From Deltaproteobacteria bacterium (GTDB lineage: Bacteria; Desulfobacterota_B; Binatia; Bin18): a stretch of DNA of 10,099 bases. The notes under the pieces were generated by a model. It worked only from the letters and a program-made list of their open reading frames with translations, had not been told where the DNA came from and did no database searches. The position numbers and the translations under genes are program-made. The stretch spans positions 1-10,099 of the forward strand of contig JAAXHF010000043.1 of NCBI GenBank assembly GCA_012271025.1, written 5' to 3'. This document shows, piece by piece, positions 6,346-10,099 of this stretch. Position 1 is the first letter of the stretch. Every line of letters starts with the position of its first letter.

Positions 6346-6867
6346 ATGCAGTCTGGAGACCGAGACATTGTCCGGCAAGTCAAGCGCATCGCGGCCGAGG
6401 TGGTAGAAGCGACGGGCTGTGAAATCTGGGAGATTGTCTTTCGATCAGAAGCCAGACAGTGGATACTCCGCATCACGCTTGATCGACAAGACGGCGTTCC
6501 GCTCGACGAGTTGACGCAGATCCACCGGGAACTGAGCGACGTGCTTGACGCCCACGACCTCATACCCCGACGCTATACGCTTGAGGTGTCTTCGCCTGGC
6601 ATTAACCGTCCGCTGCTCCGTCCGAGCCACTATACCCGCTATCTCGGCCAGCGAATTCGTCTCCAGACAAAAAGCGTCCGGCACGGCCAGCGGACGTTTA
6701 GCGGTCCGCTGAGAGAAACGGATGAGCGTCAGGTCAGTATTGAGGACAGAGAGCTTGGCCTAGTGCATATTCCCTGGCAGGCGATAGCCAGAGCGCATGT
6801 CGATTATGAGTTTCCGGTCGGCGGCCAGAAGAAAAAACACGTGGGACGACGGAAAACGGCCCACTAG
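6346..6867 (+). CDS. rimP: Ribosome maturation factor RimP
   Basis: This 173-residue protein has the N-terminal alpha/beta domain and C-terminal SH3-like domain of RimP, which helps 30S subunit assembly. The conserved block YTLEVSSPGINRPLL lies at residues 77-91, followed by HYTRYLGQRIRL and the C-terminal strands ending in LVHIPWQAIARAHVDYEF. A basic tail (GGQKKKHVGRRKTAH) follows. The ATG at 6346 is preferred by length and alignment with known RimP N-termini, yet GGAG (6342-6345) touches the start codon directly and is too close to act as a normal Shine-Dalgarno site. The alternative GTG at 6325 has AGAGG 12 nt upstream but falls in the loop and stem of the terminator. The unstructured U-tract before the ATG may help ribosome binding. 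The gene is followed by nusA after 14 nt. Confidence 0.93.
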   Translation: MQSGDRDIVRQVKRIAAEVVEATGCEIWEIVFRSEARQWILRITLDRQDGVPLDELTQIHRELSDVLDAHDLIPRRYTLEVSSPGINRPLLRPSHYTRYLGQRIRLQTKSVRHGQRTFSGPLRETDERQVSIEDRELGLVHIPWQAIARAHVDYEFPVGGQKKKHVGRRKTAH

Positions 6868-6881
6868 GGAGAACACGAGTC

Positions 6882-8258
6882 ATGCAGCCAGATCTCAATC
6901 GGGTGATCGAACAGGTCAGCAAAGAAAAAGGCATGGATCGTCAGGTCATCATTGAAGCCATTGAGAGCGCCATGCTGTCCGCCGCCAGACGCACCTTTGG
7001 TCAGAAGCAGATCGAGGCCAAATTCAATCACGAGATCGGTGAGGTGGAACTGTTCGAAATCAAGACCGTGGTGCAGACCGTGACCGACACGGAAACCGAG
7101 ATTACGCTTGCCGACGCCCAGGCCAATATGGATCCCGAAGCCCAGGAGGGCGATGAGCTGCTCAGTAAGTTGCCGGCCACCTCGTTCGGCCGGATCGCCG
7201 CCCAGGTGGCCAAGCAAAGCGTGATTCAGAAGGTACGGGAAGCCGAGCGCGAGCTGATTTACAACGAATTTCGGGATCGCAAAGGCGAAATCTTCTCCGG
7301 CATCGTGCAGCGTATCGAGCGCAAGAACATTATCGTCAACCTCGGCCGCACCGACGCTGTCCTGCCCGAAAAAGAACAGATTCCCTGGGAACGGTATCGG
7401 CAGGGAGACCGCATTCGCGCCTTCGTGCTGGATGTCGAGATGTCCCATAAAGGTCCCCAGATTGTCCTGTCCCGCACCCATCCCGGTTTCCTGATCAAAC
7501 TCTTCGAGCAGGAAGCGCCCGAGGTCTACGAAGGGATTATTGAAATCAAAGGGGCGGCCCGTGAGCCGGGCAGCCGGGCCAAGATCGCCGTCCATTCCAC
7601 TGACCCGGATGTCGACCCGGTTGGCGCCTGCGTAGGCATGAAGGGCACCCGAGTCCAGGCCGTCGTTCAGGAACTCCGTGGCGAACGGGTCGATATCGTA
7701 CCCTGGACACCCGACCCGGCCGAGTACGTCTGCCGGGCCATCTTGCCAGCCAAGGTGTCCAAGATTATTCTCGATGAAGACGACCACGCTATGGAAATCA
7801 TCGTTCCCGACGATCAGCTGTCCTTGGCCATTGGCAAAAAAGGCCAGAACGTCCGTCTGGCCTCTCGTTTGACAGCCTGGCGGCTTGATGTCCGCTCAGA
7901 GTCCGAGATCGAGTTGGAACGCACGCGCGCGCTGGAGTCGTTGACCGGCGTGACGGGCATTGGCGATCTGACCGCGGAACTCTTATACCAACAGGGCTAT
8001 AAATCGGCCGCCGATGTGGCTGAAGCCGATGAAGCCACCCTGGCCGAACTGGAGGGCATAGAAGCGGATAAGGCCCAAGCCATCCTCCAGGCCGCCCAGG
8101 ACCATGTCGCCGAGCAGGCCGCAGCAGAAGCCGACTCTCAGGAACCGACCAACACGCCGGACGGGCCGGCGGGGCAGACGGACAGCCCCCAGCCAGCCCT
8201 CGTGGGCCAAGCCGCCACCGGAGTGGACGGCGCCCAGGCGGCATCGGAAGAAGTATGA
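6882..8258 (+). CDS. nusA: Transcription termination/antitermination factor NusA
   Basis: This 458-residue protein binds RNA polymerase near the RNA exit channel and modulates pausing, termination and antitermination. Domains in order: polymerase-binding N-terminal domain (1 to about 125), S1 domain (about 134-198), KH1 (about 220-280, with GACVGMKGTRV at 248-258), KH2 (about 284-345, with LAIGKKGQNV at 314-323), and one helix-hairpin-helix repeat (about 354-405, GVTGIGDLTAELLYQQGYKS). E. coli NusA has two such acidic repeats in 495 residues, whereas B. subtilis NusA has none. After residue 410 comes a low-complexity tail of about 48 residues rich in Ala, Gln, Pro and acidic residues. The ATG has AGGGAG (6866-6871) 10 nt upstream. 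Its TGA overlaps the ylxR ATG in an ATGA junction. In E. coli NusA represses its own operon through termination in the leader. Confidence 0.97.
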   Translation: MQPDLNRVIEQVSKEKGMDRQVIIEAIESAMLSAARRTFGQKQIEAKFNHEIGEVELFEIKTVVQTVTDTETEITLADAQANMDPEAQEGDELLSKLPATSFGRIAAQVAKQSVIQKVREAERELIYNEFRDRKGEIFSGIVQRIERKNIIVNLGRTDAVLPEKEQIPWERYRQGDRIRAFVLDVEMSHKGPQIVLSRTHPGFLIKLFEQEAPEVYEGIIEIKGAAREPGSRAKIAVHSTDPDVDPVGACVGMKGTRVQAVVQELRGERVDIVPWTPDPAEYVCRAILPAKVSKIILDEDDHAMEIIVPDDQLSLAIGKKGQNVRLASRLTAWRLDVRSESEIELERTRALESLTGVTGIGDLTAELLYQQGYKSAADVAEADEATLAELEGIEADKAQAILQAAQDHVAEQAAAEADSQEPTNTPDGPAGQTDSPQPALVGQAATGVDGAQAASEEV

Positions 8259-8521
8259 AGCGGGCCAAACCTCTCCGTCGTTGTGTCGGCTGTGGGCAGC
8301 GTGAGCGGCAGGGACGCCTGTTTCGTTTTGCCCTAGGCCAAGACGGACTCTTGCAGCCCGGCCCCGGCCCCGGCCGAGGAGCCTATCTCCATCCGCGTCG
8401 CGCGTGTCTGGATGCCTTTAGGAAGGCCCGTGCAAGCTTTGTCCGCTCGCTCAAGACAACGGTTTCGCGAGAAGTCCGAGAACGCTACGCCAGCCTGATT
8501 GAGAACAGCCTGACACTGTGA
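8255..8521 (+). CDS. ylxR: YlxR (RnpM/DUF448) family RNA-binding protein
   Basis: This 88-residue basic protein has the YlxR signature RRCVGCGQRE (residues 8-17), GRGAYLHP (40-47) and C51 just after, spaced as in the family. YlxR lies between nusA and infB in many bacteria. The B. subtilis member, renamed RnpM, binds the RNA of RNase P and modulates its activity; that role is carried over here only by homology. The start codon overlaps the nusA stop by 4 bp (ATGA), so translation is probably coupled. A GPGPGRG stretch at residues 36-42 precedes the conserved block and may form a flexible turn. The gene ends 19 nt before infB. Confidence 0.92.
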   Translation: MKRAKPLRRCVGCGQRERQGRLFRFALGQDGLLQPGPGPGRGAYLHPRRACLDAFRKARASFVRSLKTTVSREVRERYASLIENSLTL

Positions 8522-8540
8522 CCGGAGGGAATGCGGTTCT

Positions 8541-10099
8541 ATGCCACGAAAGCGCGTCCACGAATTGGCCAAGGAATTGGGGCTGGAGACCCGTCAGCTC
8601 ATCGCCAAGCTTGAGCTTGTGGGGGTACAGGGGAAAAGGCCCCAGAGTACGCTGACCGACGACGAGTTCGCCTTGGTCCGTGCCGGAGATGCTCCACAGC
8701 CGACTCCGGACCTCGTGCTGGGAGAGGAAAAACTCGTCGCAGAACGCATGGTGACCGAGGTTGACCAAAATGAGCACTTGGTGACTGCCCGGGAGGAAGT
8801 GCGTGAGAGCCGCATCAAACCCAACGTCATCCGGCGTCGGACCAAACGGGTTGAGGTCCATGAGGAAGCGGCTCCGCCCTCAGAGCCGGTCTTCACCGCC
8901 CCGTCTCTCAACGAGTCCTTCAGCGCACCGCCACCAATCGCTTTTGATTTGCCCGACCCGGTTCCGCCGCCTCTTCCGCAACAACCGGCCGTCTTCCCTC
9001 CGGTGTCTCAGGAGCCAAGCGAAACGCCGGCTCTCATTCCGGCTTTACCCCAGGACACACCCAAGTCGCCCGCCCCGGCCGACCTGGCGACTGAAGACCG
9101 ACACGCGTTGTCCACCGACGCTCCCAGCTTACCCGAGCCCGTCTCGGAAGAGCCGTCGGTTGCCGTTCAGCCGCCTGTTGACGTGCCCGCCGTGGAGCCT
9201 CAGCCAGTCCAAGACCTGCCGGATGAAGACCTACCGGCCGACATGCCGGAGGCAGGGGTAGCTGTCGAGGTTCGGGAAGTGCCCCAGCCCGAGGTCGCCC
9301 CCGTACCCCCGGAACACGAGCCAGCCGAGCCGGGCCAGGTGACACCGCTTGCAGCCCGTTCCCCGGCCGGCGCCCCCTTGCCGACCGAACCCGCTCCGTC
9401 GGCCGAGCCAGGCACTCCGCCCCAGGCGGCAGGTCCAGCCGACGCTGGCCAGGAAGAACAGAGAAGCGGCCTCCGCTCGGCCCGGGTCCTGGGTCGTATC
9501 GATCTCGGTAAGCTGCAAGAGGCCAAGCCCAGCCGTCCAGAACTCAAGGTCTCTGCCCCCTCGTCCACCCCCCAGCCGGTCGCCTTTCGTGAATCGCTAC
9601 GGAACGGTGGCGATGGGCTGCCCGCCAGCCTGCCCAAAAAAGGCAAAAAGCGGAAAGTCATTCGCAAGCCCGAGTTCCAGGATGCTCCCGAACACGATGT
9701 CCGCCTGGCCCGTGGCCCGGCCAAAAAGCGTCGCGTCCAGCCCGGCAAAGAGCAGCGCCAGACCGAGATCACCGTTCCCAGAGCCAGTAAGCGCGTGATC
9801 CGCATTTCCGAGGTCATCACGGTCGGCGACTTATCCAAACAGATGGGCGTCAAGGCCGGGGAGGTCATTAAAAAGCTCATGGGCCTGGGTCTGATGGCAA
9901 CCATCAACCAAGTCCTGGATATGGATACCGCAGCCCTGGTCGCCGGTGAGTTCGAATATACAATTGAGAACGTTGCCTTTGACGTCGATTCGGTCCTGGA
10001 AGACAGTCACGAGGCGGTTGAGGACGACGGCCAGCTCGCGGGTCGCCCGCCGGTCGTCACCATCATGGGCCATGTCGACCACGGCAAGACGTCGCTGCT
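8541..10099 (+). CDS. infB: Translation initiation factor IF2, N-terminal part (3' end outside window)
   Basis: The frame is open without interruption from the ATG at 8541 to the right edge, giving 519 residues. IF2 is the GTPase that delivers initiator tRNA and joins the ribosomal subunits. A first IF2-N domain covers about residues 1-46 (MPRKRVHELAKELGLETRQL). A long linker (about 50-410) follows. It is rich in Pro, Ala, Glu and Val and ends with two basic clusters (residues 366-372 and 395-398). A second IF2-N domain spans about 416-470 (SKRVIRISEVITVGDLSKQM). The G domain begins with GHVDHGKTSL at 510-519, the P-loop (G1), where the window ends. GGAGGG (8524-8529) lies 11 nt before the ATG, slightly far but usable. 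An out-of-frame ATG at 8531 is too close to that site to matter. The second IF2-N domain resembles IF2 of deltaproteobacterial lineages. Confidence 0.97.
   Translation, partial: MPRKRVHELAKELGLETRQLIAKLELVGVQGKRPQSTLTDDEFALVRAGDAPQPTPDLVLGEEKLVAERMVTEVDQNEHLVTAREEVRESRIKPNVIRRRTKRVEVHEEAAPPSEPVFTAPSLNESFSAPPPIAFDLPDPVPPPLPQQPAVFPPVSQEPSETPALIPALPQDTPKSPAPADLATEDRHALSTDAPSLPEPVSEEPSVAVQPPVDVPAVEPQPVQDLPDEDLPADMPEAGVAVEVREVPQPEVAPVPPEHEPAEPGQVTPLAARSPAGAPLPTEPAPSAEPGTPPQAAGPADAGQEEQRSGLRSARVLGRIDLGKLQEAKPSRPELKVSAPSSTPQPVAFRESLRNGGDGLPASLPKKGKKRKVIRKPEFQDAPEHDVRLARGPAKKRRVQPGKEQRQTEITVPRASKRVIRISEVITVGDLSKQMGVKAGEVIKKLMGLGLMATINQVLDMDTAALVAGEFEYTIENVAFDVDSVLEDSHEAVEDDGQLAGRPPVVTIMGHVDHGKTSL

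Noticed and set aside
6864..7787. 307-codon open frame antisense to nusA
   Set aside because: It mirrors the codon bias of nusA on a GC-rich strand. The product (Gly, Leu, Asp and His rich, no domain) resembles no family I know, while the sense strand is unmistakably NusA.
8531..8614. Short out-of-frame reading frame starting at ATG 8531 ahead of infB
   Set aside because: The ATG is only 1 nt from the GGAGGG site, too close for initiation, and the product of about 27 residues has no feature.
8748..9246. Internal infB starts giving shorter IF2 isoforms, as in E. coli
   Set aside because: The in-frame ATGs at 8748 and 9242 have no ribosome binding site at a workable distance, so I cannot support isoforms.
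9636..9734. Lysine/arginine clusters in IF2 that look like eukaryotic nuclear localisation signals
   Set aside because: Similar basic clusters are expected in bacterial IF2 linkers, and the surrounding genes are plainly bacterial. RNA binding is a simpler reading.
9200..9907. 235-codon open frame antisense to the IF2 linker
   Set aside because: Low-complexity Ser/Arg/Gly product caused by the biased Pro/Ala/Glu codons on the sense strand.
1..10099. CRISPR arrays, insertion sequences, phage genes, toxin-antitoxin or defence systems
   Set aside because: No direct repeat series, transposase, integrase or defence-type domain is visible. All long open frames are accounted for by housekeeping or metabolic genes or their shadows.

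Overview
The window is a GC-rich stretch of bacterial chromosome, densely packed with housekeeping genes. No mobile element, CRISPR array, rRNA or tRNA is visible. The organism cannot be named from the sequence. The IF2 segment just before the G domain, the nusA-ylxR-infB order and the thiolase/DUF35 pair all fit a 'deltaproteobacteria-like' lineage (Desulfobacterota, Myxococcota, Binatota or Tectomicrobia type). That placement is an inference from remembered family resemblance.

Layout. (1) Positions 1-807, + strand: the 3' end of murJ, the lipid II flippase. (2) Positions 3817 down to 766, - strand: a compact run in transcription order comFC, purN, rnhC (RNase HIII type), mazG. It covers purine synthesis, removal of RNA-DNA hybrids and hydrolysis of non-canonical NTPs, plus a ComF/phosphoribosyltransferase-fold protein. 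mazG converges on murJ and the two coding ends overlap by 42 bp. (3) Positions 3988-5649, + strand: a zinc-ribbon/OB-fold DUF35 protein followed by an SCP2-type thiolase, a classic partner pair of acyl-CoA metabolism. A 63-nt gap with a GC-rich hairpin separates them, and a strong 13-15 bp hairpin follows the thiolase. (4) Positions 5742-10099, + strand: greA, then rimP-nusA-ylxR-infB, a transcription/translation cluster. infB runs off the right edge just after the first G-domain motif.

How the genes work together: GreA rescues backtracked RNA polymerase, NusA controls pausing and termination, RimP matures the 30S subunit, YlxR is an RNA-binding protein linked to RNase P, and IF2 starts translation. 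The most notable regulatory feature is a textbook intrinsic terminator (stem GTGGGC/GCCCAC plus nine Ts) that ends 4 nt before the rimP ATG. Almost any transcript of the rimP-nusA-ylxR-infB operon must read through it, which suggests attenuation, possibly by NusA itself. A second point of interest is an RNase HIII-type enzyme without the usual N-terminal substrate-binding domain.

I did not find a convincing, wholly undescribed system. The findings are regulatory or domain-architecture observations on known families.
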